From contig OX104113.1 of NCBI GenBank assembly GCA_944474755.1, positions 71,355,917 to 71,419,916 on the forward strand: a stretch of 64,000 nt of DNA. Direction: 5' to 3'. Shown here one piece after another: positions 24,401 through 33,338 of this stretch. The position numbers were made by a program, and so were the translations under genes. Origin of the DNA: Limnoperna fortunei. Lineage: Eukaryota > Mollusca > Bivalvia > Mytilida > Modiolidae. Within the stretch, counting starts at the first letter, position 1, and every line of letters begins with the position of its first letter. Below the pieces are notes generated by a model. That model was not told the origin of the DNA and searched no databases. It saw nothing but the letters and a program-made list of their open reading frames with translations.

Positions 24401-27400
24401 TTTTAAAATTAAGATATCTTTCTGCATTGCACTCTAGTTAGCTTTCAGATAAATATTATATATACAAACCTGGTGTCTGCTGGCGTTATATTCTGCAACC
24501 ACTTACAAACTCGAAGATATCTTATATAATACATGTTTTTGAATTTGACTTTTTATCGTTTACTAGTTAACTCCAACTAATTACTAGTTGAATAGAATTC
24601 TGCATGTCAAGCTCCTTGCACTGTTGTTACAGTACAAAGTCCTAATCACACAACGTATATTAAACGCATCTACATGTGGTTAATTTTAATGTGCGGAATG
24701 TTGTGGCATTATTTGTATACAGCTAAAAATTAACAATCATGTTGTAATTATAATTTAGAGATTTAGTCTCAGTAAGAAGTAAAAGTAAGTTAATAAAACA
24801 TTAAAAGAAAACTATTTAGTTGGGTACCTTACCAATAAATCAGTCATGGTAAACTCTATCTGAAACATATTTAAATATAATTTACCTTAAGACGTTAGAT
24901 ATAAGAGGTGTCTAATTTAGAGGCAGGCTCGTCCGAATCACATGTGTGTCCCCGTGGTTTTTATTTGGTTCGTGTTACTCACTTGCTTTTTGTTTTGGTT
25001 TTGTTTCGTGTTCACTTTAAGCTTTTTTTCGATCGGTCGGTTTCCTTTCCATTTATTCAAAAAAATTTGTTTTTGTTTGTATTTCACATTGTTTTCTTAT
25101 GCATTGTAATGTATCTGATTGAAATAAATTAATACAGTTTTTTATAAGTCAAAATATATTATATCCAAGTTCTTAATATTTACAAGAAAATAGCAAAGAA
25201 AATCGACCAAACAACAAGAGCCAAAAGTCAAAGGACAGTTTTTTAAAATCCGGATATAGATAAATGCAAAACAAAAATCAAAAACACAAAAAACAGAAAG
25301 AGAGTAACCCAAACCCAATAAAAATCATAGGTGCACTCAGGTGCGCCGGACGAGTAAGCAGTGCCTGCCTCTAATTAGATACCAATCGAGTTACACATTG
25401 TCAAGTCTAGGGAAAAGTCAAATCAAATCCAGGAATAGGAAAACACTACTTATGACTTAGCGAAAACGTCATATCGTATTTGAGACACTGATTTCCCATT
25501 TTATGACGATTAATTAAGTCATAGTGCCGACCATAGAACGTCTGCAGAGATAGCATCAATTTAGGTACAACAAACCATTGTTTGAGTAGTTTGGAATCAG
25601 CAGTGATCGGTCTAGAAAATCGGAATACAAATCGCAGGATCTAGAATAACGTATAAGTTGTGAAATGGACACACCATAAAAATTCTTGTTCAATGATTTT
25701 ACTTAAAATCTCAGTTAGGGATTTTAACCTAAATTTTCCTCACAAATAGAGTTATTGTTTGTTCTTCGGTATAAAACATTAATGACAAACAATTAACATT
25801 TTTATCAGATACCTGAGAATTCTCTAAAGTTTGTGAAAGGAAATCAAATCATACCGCAGGTTTGTAAATATAATATTGATCGATAATCTGATTAAAGTCT
25901 AGTTTAACAGTCGATGATGAATGCATAACTACCAACCATAAGCTCAGTGTTATTTTTACACTTGTTAGTTACAATACGAAGTGGACTGATAGTAGTCTAT
26001 GTCATTTAAAAAAGTCTGAAGAGCTCAAAACAAGGAAAACACAGAATAATTCTTGGTGTTATTACTTTAAAACAACCGTTATACAAGTTTGTAACCATAT
26101 AACTGACATGTTTGTTAAATATAGTTTAAAACCACCTTTATCATTATTCAATTTTATCATGGTATTCAAGCTTATCACACAGGAAGCTGGACTATCCGTA
26201 GGGAATACTCGACCTTCGCCTAGAACATATCTGTTAGCGTGAGTTGAGCGCACATATTTGAACCCCAGGCTTGATTCACAGGTCATCATAAGAAGATTGC
26301 TTACTACTTAGGGCACGCGGTTGAAAAGTATCAATATTGCAGTATAATGCCAAAGAAGACCCGTCTGGCGTCCTAAATAACTTAGTTTTGGTAAACTGTT
26401 TTGCTTTTTAACATTTTATTCAATTTTTCTTCTACCACGAAATTGTGGAACTTAATGCCACAGTTTCCGATCATGCTTTAGGATCTAGAGTTGAATCTAA
26501 TGTCACTTCCATCACTTAATTATATTATTGACTTAATTAATTTCTACACATTATCGAGGCTCAAAGTTGAGTTATTTTATGCAGTCTACTATAATCAATA
26601 CCAATAGCTCAGCATAATTGTAATTGTTATAGTATATCAAGAAAGCAAAATATATTTGTGTACATATTTTTTCTCAAAATCTTACACATTTTATACTGTT
26701 ACTTGGTGAGTCTGGATTACCATGTGGCCCGCTACATCCGCTAGTTCTGTCACATGATTCATCCTGTTAAAATTTACTTTTTGTAAATATCTACAGTTAA
26801 ATAGATTGTTTTGTTTGTTTGAATGTTGTTTAATGCCACTTTTAGCAATTTTCAGCTATATCATGGCGTCCATTTATTATTTAGGAGAAAGTCGGAGTAC
26901 CCAGAGAAAACCACCGACCTAAGGTAGTAAAACTGGAATTCCTGTCAATTAAAATTGGAGTCGAGTACACCTGACCGCAGTAAGACTCGAACCCACAACA
27001 GACAACGTGATCAATAATAGACGAACTACCTTAACCATTAGGCAACCAAGACCCCTCTTTTAAAAAGATATAGGCAACTGGAATAAACATGAGTTTTTTC
27101 TAAAATATTAAAATTAGGAATAAGTCTGGGATAAATAATTATTAAATAGCGCAGCTAAAAGAAAACAAAACAGCTCCACACTGTTCTGTTTGATTATTTG
27201 GCCAACATAAATAATATTTTATTGGCAAAACCTAAAACAAAATCGGAAATATAAAATTACTGCACATAAACGATACCGATATGAGATTTATGGAGCAGGG
27301 TAAAATAATATTGAACGAGGCGAAACCGAGCTCCAAATTGTTGTACCCTACTACGTAAAGACTCATTTGGATCAAGTTCGAATGCAGTAATTGTTTTAAT

Positions 27401-28576
27401 ACATAATATTGAGTCCTGAAATTGTAATATCTAGGAACTTTTGTACGATATCGTTAGTTTTATTGAAATATGAAATAAAACTTTAACCAATCATTTACTC
27501 TAATATGACTAATATAACAAGAACTATATTTCGTAATTTAACAGTTTAACATTTTTCCGATGAAGACTCATTCTGCACTCTCCGGTTTGATTGTTGATCC
27601 TAAAAAAACTGTATAGCCAATCAAATAACGAGAGTCCTTTATGATGTTTTTTATTAGCAGAACAGGTGTTTTTCGAAACAATACGATGGAAAATGGCGTA
27701 CCAAATGTATTGGTTAAGGCCAATGAAAAAGACCTTCAATTACTTTTATGTAATATTATAGTATTTGTTGCAACATGCATGGTTGTCGCATTTGATATAA
27801 TGACATTGGTGAGCGTAAAGACGTAAATAGTACCACTAATGCTAATAAACTTACCGTACTTTTTTCCAACGAAGCGTCCCTAGTTGTTTTATATTCATGA
27901 CATGTTGAATTGTCGTATTTATGTATTATGGATCCGTCACTATAATGTCCTCTGGATGGTATTCCCTTCATATACAATGTAAAATATTTTACATAACCAT
28001 TGATCTCGCTACAAATAGTTTTGTGTTTCTTGTATATTTGGTACTTATTTTAAATGCCAGTTAATTACATTTTTCGATATAACCTAGTTTGTTCCATTTT
28101 GTAGTATATGTCTTAATATGGGTCTTCAGAATCGATTTTCTAGACAAAACAAAAGGTGAATGAGGAGTCAAATGGCATTCATAAATCAATATGCATGCCA
28201 TTTATATTGGAAACTTTTAAAACGGAAAATCGTAAATGTTTTTTTTATTTTTTGGTTTGTGTAAGACATATTATTTGCTTGAATTGTAACCAGTTTCATC
28301 ATTTTTCAGCTAGACCATGGCACCGTTTTTTTTGTTGAAGGACGCAATTAAACCTTAAACTTTATTGTAAATATGTCTACTGATGCAATATGGATACCTA
28401 CAAATGACGCATAGCTGTCAGACTTTTGACTGACATCACTACCACTGTCCGACTTCCCACTGACATCACTACAGGTGACACACTTCCCTCTGAGATCAAA
28501 GTATGAAAAAGTATCGTCTGATTTTGATTGGTCACTGTCGGTAATGGTATTTTTAAGTACATGTTTGTTCTCAGTC
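9199..28576 (-). CDS. Gene A: Ig-Ig-chitin-binding type II membrane protein (partial gene model)
   Basis: Proposed exons, 5' to 3' on the minus strand: 28576-28402, 27965-27855, 26763-26686, 23415-23350, 13312-13207, 12722-12690, 12175-12164, 11076-10744, 9931-9620, 9428-9199. All junctions are GT/AG and phases match from exon to exon. The predicted protein has a Ser/Asp-rich presumed cytoplasmic part, then TSHRRR and a hydrophobic helix, then two Ig-like domains and a CBM14 (chitin-binding type 2) domain before the stop. A type II topology is inferred from the internal helix and the N-glycosylation and cysteine-rich character of the C-terminal part. The likely role is binding of chitin or microbial glycans at the cell surface. 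The start codon and possibly other 5' exons are not found. A large LINE sits in the intron between 13312 and 23350. Gene B is its paralogue upstream. Confidence 0.7.
9620..9931 (-). CDS. Gene A exon: second Ig-like domain
   Basis: A 312-nt exon, phase 1 at both ends, with acceptor TTGATAG and donor GTAAGT. It encodes DPKLEQTF..., with a B-strand-like 'KILVTCELTE', a 'LYGTSGGYSYLIP' segment, and a late 'SISEGETISCVPI'. The two ISC/VTC-type cysteines are spaced as in a single Ig-like domain. Extra Cys residues (TEAC, SEDTC, VTFC) suggest more disulfides. The gene B exon at 43364-43675 has exactly the same length and phase. The Ig assignment rests on pattern only. Confidence 0.75.
10744..11076 (-). 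CDS. Gene A exon: first Ig-like domain
   Basis: A 333-nt exon, entered with two bases of a Cys codon and left in phase 1 (donor GTATGT). It reads VKSDQLALVSLGNQVCY..., then 'LGDWIVDYNISR', then 'HVTCQSNGTYQMLLQYENG' and 'TTTEFEVRIS'. The VSLG/Cys start and the final beta-strand resemble an Ig-like fold, with several N-glycosylation sequons. Compared with gene B it lacks two internal cysteines and has moved another, so its disulfide pattern must differ. A Met-initiated frame reaching 11143 is intronic upstream of the acceptor. Confidence 0.75.
12164..12175 (-). CDS. Gene A 12-nt microexon
   Basis: The minus strand shows a strong acceptor (TTCTTTTTTCAG), then AGGCGTTAACTT, then GTAAGT. With one base carried in and one carried out it encodes Glu-Ala-Leu-Thr plus the first base of a Cys codon. 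Gene B has the same exon (46391-46402) with the same four residues, length and phases. Conservation of so small an exon together with both splice sites is strong internal support. Confidence 0.65.
12372..12632 (-). mobile_element. tRNA-headed SINE (type 2)
   Basis: Read on the minus strand: a tRNA-like head ('ggacctcgccgga...', 'gatcacgtggtctgtcaac', 'acgggttccagtctcactg'), a middle segment with 'gcactcgactccaatctt', and the tail 'ctatgataatgctgaaaaaagctgac'. The same three-part order occurs at 26815-27055, 28652-28915 and 47900-48145. The tail resembles the conserved 3' domains of animal meta-SINEs. It sits in a gene A intron. Confidence 0.65.
12690..12722 (-). CDS. Gene A short exon (stalk)
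   Basis: A 33-nt exon with acceptor CTTTGCAG and donor GTAATG, coding DSDMNISPKTP (including the split codon) with one N-glycosylation sequon. The gene B counterpart, 46631-46654, is 24 nt in the same phase. Position and composition fit a membrane-proximal stalk between the helix and the first Ig-like domain. Confidence 0.6.
13207..13312 (-). CDS. Gene A transmembrane exon
   Basis: A 106-nt exon, phase 0 in and phase 1 out (acceptor CACTTTAG, donor GTAAGT). It encodes TSHRRRNSTLLK followed by the hydrophobic stretch 'IVVTCAIIAAVVAGVLQY' and NKFGT. Basic residues before the helix favour the N-side staying in the cytoplasm, giving a type II protein. The gene B exon 47200-47305 has the same length, phases and arrangement ('VVIPCALVAAVIAGVLQY'). 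Confidence 0.75.
13320..14970. other. Intron of gene A, nothing recognised
   Basis: AT-rich intronic sequence between the transmembrane exon and the LINE. Open frames here (for example 13434-13793) have no domain, no counterpart in gene B and no convincing splice sites. A tiny acceptor/donor pair near 13412-13420 would give 8 nt, out of phase with its neighbours. Confidence 0.4.
14971..16093 (+). pseudogene. LINE ORF1 protein remnant
   Basis: Three overlapping frames (about 14971-15171, 15156-15416, 15470-16093) together make one ORF1-like protein with two frame breaks. The N-terminal part is Gln/Pro/Ser-rich. The middle is helical ('IIPVIAEKINETLTQNIKSE'). The last part has 'NLENKLELQQQYSRRTSLRF' followed by an RRM/C-terminal-domain-like region ending 'WTSDGRVFVKC'. 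The coiled coil plus 'QYSRR.SLRFHNVP' is typical of nucleic-acid-binding ORF1 proteins of LINEs, which trimerise and coat the RNA. Confidence 0.75.
16094..17124 (+). other. LINE inter-ORF or degraded region
   Basis: No protein motif was recognised between the ORF1 remnant and the endonuclease. It may be inter-ORF spacer, decayed ORF2 start or a later insertion. Confidence 0.35.
17125..17810 (+). pseudogene. LINE ORF2 endonuclease domain remnant
   Basis: The frame at 17173 onward gives 'CTINIRSIRNKLDFLNDF' and 'TETHLDP', the start of an apurinic-type endonuclease (N and E motifs). A frameshift near 17466 moves to the frame with 'YRPEWTDDRYW' and 'IVLTGDINSNLL' (about 17560-17600). A later frame holds the terminal 'STLSDHDTSIAF' (about 17758-17793). 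All main endonuclease blocks are present, but split by at least two frame breaks and internal stops. Confidence 0.8.
17889..19400 (+). pseudogene. LINE ORF2 reverse transcriptase remnant
   Basis: Starts with 'DKPWFNSELRRVMRIRDRL', then 'NIVNNPNFGDFVYDDQDKCN'. Next come 'FKKGNPSLYSKYRPISLISC' (about 18630-18690) and 'FDKVWHNGLLHKLKACGING'. Motif B is '[20 protein letters not shown]' (about 19037-19096) and the catalytic box 'LFADDTS' lies at about 19126-19149. The FADD box itself is intact, but stops at 18470, 18487 and 19264 and frameshifts between them inactivate the ORF. Confidence 0.88.
19590..20270 (+). pseudogene. LINE ORF2 C-terminal region remnant
   Basis: It reads 'NMFYNIFNNNAPSYLTNLIP', then after a frameshift 'RLWNDLDLNIRHMQSAKQFK', then 'IENTNHYFLECPLYNEHRTI'. 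The usual Cys-x-Cys-Gly...His-Tyr...Cys-Pro-x-Tyr module is present. In place of its first Cys there is a TGA stop at about 20050, just before Gln-Cys-Gly. A Cys-to-stop change of a single base would explain this. Confidence 0.7.
20565..21585. other. Intronic AT-rich sequence, nothing recognised
   Basis: Downstream flank of the LINE within the gene A intron. No exons or named repeats were recognised. Confidence 0.35.
21588..21850 (+). mobile_element. Penelope-like 3' tail fragment
   Basis: 'cacatgacaatgagtaac', 'ttagaggcagacattgcc', 'tggtttttattgtgttcggg' and 'gttcggtcgttttcctttgc' match the 3' tail of the element at 4735-6440, in order. The RT part is missing, so this is a 3'-only copy. The 118-residue open frame over it is not a gene. 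Confidence 0.7.
22130..23200. repeat. Intronic repeat R5, copy 1
   Basis: Pieces such as 'acttacatagttgactg...' near 22845, 'tgtgtttgcattgcttg' near 22912 and 'aacgcatctaaatatgg' near 23148 recur at 23640-24760 and 48780-49300. It includes a (GT)n run at about 22957-22982. Boundaries are loose. Confidence 0.4.
22957..22982. repeat. (GT)n microsatellite
   Basis: An uninterrupted GT dinucleotide run ('gtgtgtgtgtgtgtgtgt') inside intronic repeat R5. Confidence 0.9.
23350..23415 (-). CDS. Gene A cytoplasmic exon (VINTK exon)
   Basis: A 66-nt exon, phase 0 at both ends, with acceptor TTTTTTAG and donor GTAAGT. It codes GFNTTFRQAPVINTKQNYSK and then His-Asp. Gene B has a 69-nt phase-0 counterpart at 51068-51136 that shares the FR...VINTK.N core. 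The conserved residues, matching phases and good splice sites on both copies support a real exon of the presumed cytoplasmic region. Its function is unknown. Confidence 0.6.
23640..24800. repeat. Intronic repeat R5, copy 2
   Basis: Shares 'catagttgacgcttgtcaagactg', 'tgcgttgcttgcttgttgtt' and 'taaacgcatctacatgtggttaatttt' with 48790-49290 and with 22840-23160. Within it, 24055-24220 has repeated 'caaaatggacgccat'/'aaaatggccgcca' units, a separate short repeat. No coding sequence was recognised. Confidence 0.4.
24880..25090 (+). mobile_element. Penelope-like 3' tail fragment
   Basis: 'gtgtctaatttagaggcaggc', 'cccgtggtttttatttggtt' and 'cgatcggtcggtttcctttcc' are the 3' tail of the Penelope-like family. 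It lies about 100 bp from an opposite-strand copy at 25185-25680. Confidence 0.65.
25185..25680 (-). pseudogene. Penelope-like RT C-terminus and 3' tail
   Basis: The reverse complement matches the last ~70 codons of the RT plus the whole 3' tail. From 25680 downwards it gives a 'GVSISQLIRYS'-like segment, a '...LLTAKLLKQ...' region with errors, then 'RYG.SVSQIR', a stop, and the tail ending at about 25190. Frames are degraded and the RT core is absent. Confidence 0.7.
25700..26640. other. Gene A intron, nothing recognised
   Basis: No exon with a gene B counterpart and no repeat family were identified here. A 75-codon minus-strand frame at 26062-26289 has no recognisable domain. Confidence 0.3.
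26686..26763 (-). CDS. Gene A cytoplasmic exon (CSGPH exon)
   Basis: A 78-nt phase-0 exon (acceptor TTAACAG, donor GTAAGA) coding DESCDRTSGCSGPHGNPDSP and then SNSIKC. Gene B has a 102-nt version at 54009-54110 with the same C-terminal half (CSGPH.(N/S)PDSP..SIK) and the same donor. The N-terminal half differs in length. No domain was recognised. Ser/Pro/Asp richness suggests a flexible, possibly phosphorylated region. Confidence 0.65.
26815..27055 (-). mobile_element. tRNA-headed SINE (type 2)
   Basis: The minus strand gives a tRNA-like head, the 'actcgactccaattttaatt' middle and a tail with 'ggacgccatgatatagctg' and 'gccactttt'-type sequence. It is collinear with 28652-28915 and lies in a gene A intron. 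Confidence 0.65.
27855..27965 (-). CDS. Gene A candidate cytoplasmic exon
   Basis: A 111-nt segment, phase 0 to phase 0, coding GIPSRGHYSDGSIIHKYDNS then TCHEYKTTRDASLEKST, with donor GTAAGT. The acceptor (ATATGAAG) lacks a clear pyrimidine tract, so the segment could instead begin with the upstream ATG (27971 or 27977) as an alternative first exon. Only a short related stretch is seen in gene B (near 51640-51660), where the frame is not conserved. This is the least certain of the gene A exons. Confidence 0.4.
28402..28576 (-). CDS. Gene A cytoplasmic exon (Ser/Asp-rich)
   Basis: Acceptor AATTCACAAG region, donor TTT|GTAGGT; 175 nt, ending in phase 0. It codes TENKHVLKNTITDSDQSKSD, continues through a stretch with 'CVTCSDVSGKSDSGSDVSQK', and ends SDSYASF. 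The gene B exon 55521-55665 shares the start (ACT-GRG...) and the SYASF/TYASF end and has the same phases. The short SDVS-G/Q-KSDS units look internally duplicated. It is the most 5' exon found; the one carrying the start codon must lie further upstream. An alternative donor four bases on (GTAG|GTATCC) is possible. Confidence 0.6.
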
Positions 28577-28651
28577 CTTGTGAATAAAAGAATTTATTAA
28601 CGTTAATTTCTCTATTAGTCTATTGCCCAAATAACATTAAGCATAAAGATA

Positions 28652-28915
28652 CGAGTCCTCGGTCGCCGAGTGGTAAAGGTAGTTCGTCTTTTATTGATCA
28701 CGTGGTCTGTCAACACTGAGATTGCGGGTTCGATTCTCACTGCAGGCAGGGTAGGGTGTACGCGACTCCAAAAGTGATAATGATTGCCAGTTTTCCTACC
28801 GCAGGTCCGGGGTTTTCTCCGGGTACTCCGGCTTCCTCTCCAAATAAAAACCGGACGCCATGATATAGCTATACAATTGCTGATATTGGCGTTAAAAACC
28901 ATCAAACAAACAAAC
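28652..28915 (+). mobile_element. tRNA-headed SINE (type 2), most complete copy
   Basis: The head 'cctcggtcgccgagtggtaa' with B-box-like 'gcgggttcgattctcactgc' is followed by 'ggtccggggttttctccggg', 'cggacgccatgatatagct' and 'tgctgatattggcgttaaaa', ending in 'ccatcaaacaaacaaac'. The tRNA-like head, the CORE/Meta-like tail and the simple 3' end define a SINE. It lies just upstream of the first detected gene A exon. The 96-codon minus-strand frame over it is not a gene. Confidence 0.75.
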
Positions 28916-28919
28916 GTTT

Positions 28920-29985
28920 ATAAATATCATAAATAATCATGATATTTTTATTTTAAATTATCTCTTACTATTTTGTTATAACCTTCATTTATATATAATA
29001 TCGTATATATTGTATGATATATCAGTCTTTTTTATCAGATATCCTATCATATTATTGATATTTTTTATAAATTTGATTTGTGTAAATCCTGCCCCATGAC
29101 ATGTATTTGGAGAGGTTCTCAATACGAAAGATAGAAAAGTTATGTTGCAATGTTAAATTAGGAAAAAATAATATTACACTGCTATTTTTTAATTGGAATT
29201 CCCTTTATGCATATTTTAACAGTTAAAACGGAAATTATTTCTATCAATTTCTGGTTAAAAAGTTGTTGTCGTCTGCAGTTTAAAAAAAAGAAAAGTCCAC
29301 CTTACATGTACCTATATTTACATTTTGAACAATTTAAAAGTTCAATTCGGTGCATATGTCTTTTGAATTAATATAACGTTTTATTTGACAGTTTTCATAT
29401 TCTTGACTGATATTTAAAAGAAATGTAAAATTTTGGTACATGTGACAACGAACCATCAAAAACGCTGAACTTAATTTCTTCACAATACTAGAATACACAC
29501 ATCTGCATAAACAATATAAATTAATACATGTAATATATCATTACATTAAAAATATACAATTATAACATAACCTTTATTCTTAACATGGGTCGAATAAATT
29601 ATTGATCTTACAGTATATCTTGTTAAATATTAAATAAACTAAGAAAATAGAAAGATTTCACATTCATATATGTCTTAAGAATTTGTTTTTACTGCATATA
29701 AGATAAAAAAAATATCTTATACATCTTATGAGCAATTTAGTTGTATACGTCATAACAAGAGAAATGAAGTTAATTGTCCCTGAGGCTATTCAAAATAATT
29801 TATTGATAACGCATAGAACTTTAAATGTCAAATGTTTTACGTGCATAAAAAATACATGTACATAAAGTACTATTCATCAAAAACGAGAAGTTATTCTAAG
29901 CTGAACCATAAGACTTTATGTTTGCATAGATTGTATCTGCAAATGTTTTTATTTTGTATGTCAATTTAACCAATTACTCTTGCAG
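28920..29985. other. AT-rich sequence, nothing recognised
   Basis: Upstream of the detected gene A exons. It may contain missing 5' exons or a promoter, but nothing could be supported. Includes a TA-rich run at about 28990-29060. Confidence 0.3.
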
Positions 29986-29989
29986 AAAA

Positions 29990-31720
29990 ACACCCATAGG
30001 ATTTAATCGGGATTTTTCTGGCAATACATGTATGTTATTTATATTGCCAACAAGGAAGTCTGGCGTTTCCAAGTGAACATTCAATAAGTATACACCATTT
30101 AAACCAGTAATATTTTAAGACTAGGTCTGTATTATATGACGAAATTTAAAATTATTTTACACTCAAGATAGTTGTTGAAACACGATTATTCCATTTTTTT
30201 TTACAAATTTTAGTACTTGAATTGTTCCAAACAATTTATGAATTGTCAATCTAAAAACTTTTATTCCTTCTAAAGTGTGGTTAAAGTTGCAATATTTTTA
30301 AATTGTGTAGGGCATATTCATTTCTTGAATTTGTAAAAACTGATATATATTTGAACAGTACTCATGTTTTTTAAAGAAATGTTTGATATTTGTTTAAATA
30401 TCTTCACGTTTTTATTTCCAATAAACTTAATTATAAATTGAAAGTTTACAAGTTTTTGGTATATATTCAAACATGTCTTGGTATATATCCAACCAATTCT
30501 AGAACTGTAAAAGTCTTGATGATAATTCAAACGTCTGGACCTACATTTAAGTATTTTATCTGGATAGTGAGCTACCGGATAACATTTTAATTCAGTTTTC
30601 AGTAGTTCACTGACTTCAGAAAAGATGAAAAAAAAAGAAAAAAATACCGACAATATACAAAGAAAGATTTAAATTAAAGAACAGTTTACAAACTCGTTCG
30701 CTTCATTGATCATTTGGTTTTATATTTATATATCCATCCTGATTGACGAATCAATATATAAAAACAAAAAAGATATTTAAACTATTCCAAGAGTTTAAAC
30801 TAATATCTAAATTCTATATTCATAACCTAGTTACAGATGACGTCAGGAACTGAACTTACATTAGTATTATATATGAGACTATTATCCAAATAAAATACAA
30901 TCCACGAAAGCTATCCTACATCCGTAATTATAATTCGGATATTGTTCTAATAACGCACAAGCATAACAGGAAAAATTCAAATAAATGTCATATAATACCT
31001 ATTATCTTTCGATTTAAATGTTCTTTTCATTCATTTTGTTGACTGCACAGTAAGTTTAAATGATTAAATGAAAATAGAAATAGGAATAACCGTATCGTCA
31101 TTCATTGTCTCAAATACACTTTAATGAATAATTTTGTTTGTGCAGTGTATAGTGCAATCATAGTTGATACATGTGTATGTATGTCTACACAGATACACGC
31201 TGATACATGGTAGTAATTGTAATCGAACTTAATGGATTCAAAAGCTTACAATTTAAAAAACTTAAATGTTGACACTACCCCAATACAATAGCGGATCTTT
31301 ATTTTAATTGCATGAATAAATAATAATGTTATTTGTGATATTTTTGACAGTTTTTGTCAAAAATGTTGTAATATATGCTAAAATGTATAACGACTTATAA
31401 GTTTTCATTAAATGGTAATGACATATATCGGAAAATTAATATATTTAACTTCTAAACTTTACTTTAACATGAATTGCAATGGCCAAATTCATCCAAAGAT
31501 TACTCTTATTTTTTATATTCTTCCGCATGCCCATGGGAAATTTCGGTTTTACACATCTTCTTGGACTTTGCAAAAAACATTCTAATACTCTGTTGACACA
31601 AATCTCTGTTTTGCGAAAGAAGGTAGATCTATGAATGGATTGGATTGCAAAACATTCGAGACGTTATACTAAGACATTTACATAATATTAGTTTCCGGAG
31701 CACCTAAGTGCACCTATACT
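29990..31720 (+). repeat. Dispersed repeat R2/R3, copy 2 (most diverged)
   Basis: Collinear with about 60030-61560 and 3190-4280. Landmarks are 'aaggaagtctggcg' near 30050, 'tcaaacgtctggacctacattt' near 30525, 'cctagttacagatgacg' near 30825 and 'gttcttttcattcattttgttgact' near 31020. Its end (31600-31710) matches R3. No Penelope RT is present. Confidence 0.55.
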
Positions 31721-31729
31721 TTATTCTGA

Positions 31730-32090
31730 ACTAAATTTATTTTTTGTGTGAAAAATAGGTTGTGACCGGTTAACGTTTCGTCTTTGTTTCAGTTAGCGCC
31801 TTACATTTTAAAGACACTGATCCATAATTGTTCTTAACAAAGGCATAGATGCTATCAATCTTGGTAATATCTTGCATAACAAGTTTATTACTATCAAATT
31901 CTTCTATACCTCAAAAACATATCCGTTCCGATTATATCATATACCTATACTACCCCATTGCAAACAGAATTACAAACGTGTATTGCAGGATATTTTGATT
32001 ACATGTAAGTACTAGAAAGCAAAAACCTCCTGACTAATAATAATAATTTGATTCTTATCACAATCATATACAATCCTTCAAATCACTAAT
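31730..32090. other. Non-coding, nothing recognised
   Basis: AT-rich, no assignable feature. Confidence 0.3.
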
Positions 32091-32094
32091 AACA

Positions 32095-32200
32095 TTTTTT
32101 AAAATTAAAAGGAAGGTGCCCAACCGAACAACAAGAGCCGAAAGTCAAAGGACAATAAAAATTCGGATATAGACAAACATACAAAGCAAAATAAAAACCA
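32095..32200 (-). mobile_element. Penelope-like 3' tail fragment
   Basis: The minus strand carries the family's terminal segment ('cttttggctcttgttgttcgg', 'ctatatccgaatttttattg'). It ends at the usual 3' terminus and is only about 100 bp long. Confidence 0.6.
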
Positions 32201-33338
32201 TTAGAATTTTTCTGATGGGAAAACATATATGATGCATGTTGGAATTCTCCTAGACAACACTTTTGAGTTAATGGAACGAACTCTTTCAGCTTGTCGAACA
32301 ATTAAATCGCTATCCATAACAATAATAAAACAGAGGATTCATCCGATTTTTTACCCAATAACAAGTCACAAAATAATATAACAGTTGGGCTACTCCTAGG
32401 CGTTATATGGGATATTGCTGCAAACTTTTGCAATACCTTATGAAAAACTGAATTCTTATTCCTTGAAGAATAATGTATAATGTGATATTTTGCTTTCTTT
32501 TAGCCTTGTTTACAAATGAACAACTTTTATATTAATATAAACACTCAGGTTTAACTTCTACGTTATTCGTCAAGGATTGATAGTTTCTGGTAATCGCGAG
32601 GATTAGGTTTTTTATTAACAGACAATTTATCTGTTTTTTTTTTATTTGGTGGTCATTACTTTTAATATGCTTATTACATAGACCATGAATATCAATAAGA
32701 ATGATAATGACAAATTACACTTTTTTAATGATTATATAGTTTGAAAACTCGAAATAAGCATCCCCTTGTGAAAAAGGTAAGTACAGACATTTAATTTAGA
32801 TCATTAATAACGTGTGTATTTTCTGAGACGATATCGGAATATTTGCAGAAAAGGTCTATTACTAAACTATGTCGTTTGGTGACGGCCATATTGTAATTCT
32901 GACAAATTTGTACAATTACTGCAAACAGATCTTTGATCGAGGCCGGATAAAAAACAAAAGTAACATCTATGTGTATGTACACAAACTCACTAGTCTTGGT
33001 CCGTCTCTGTTACCACGATTGGTTAGAATTTATAAGTTTTTGTCGAAAAAGAAACCTAATGCGCAACTTATCTATAGCCTGGACAGTTTTAAAAAATCTT
33101 TAGCAGTATTGTCGCTATACATATGTTAATTTTGTATAACCGATTGTATCGGGAATTCATAAGAATATTTTTGTTTTTGGTTGATCGTCGTCACTTAAAT
33201 ATGTAAATTGAATATACTTTAATTGGAGGACCTATACCACAATAATACTGATGCTACAATTAAGATGTTTTACCTCCCTCAGTGAATACCTAATTGAGCT
33301 AAAATCAAATTACTCAAAATTATTATTCTTGATACATG
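32201..33338. other. Non-coding, nothing recognised
   Basis: A short open frame at 32869-33129 (plus) has no domain and no spliced context that I can support. No repeat family was assigned. Confidence 0.3.

Noticed and set aside
28615..28905. 96-codon minus-strand frame
   Set aside because: Lies on a SINE; no independent coding support.
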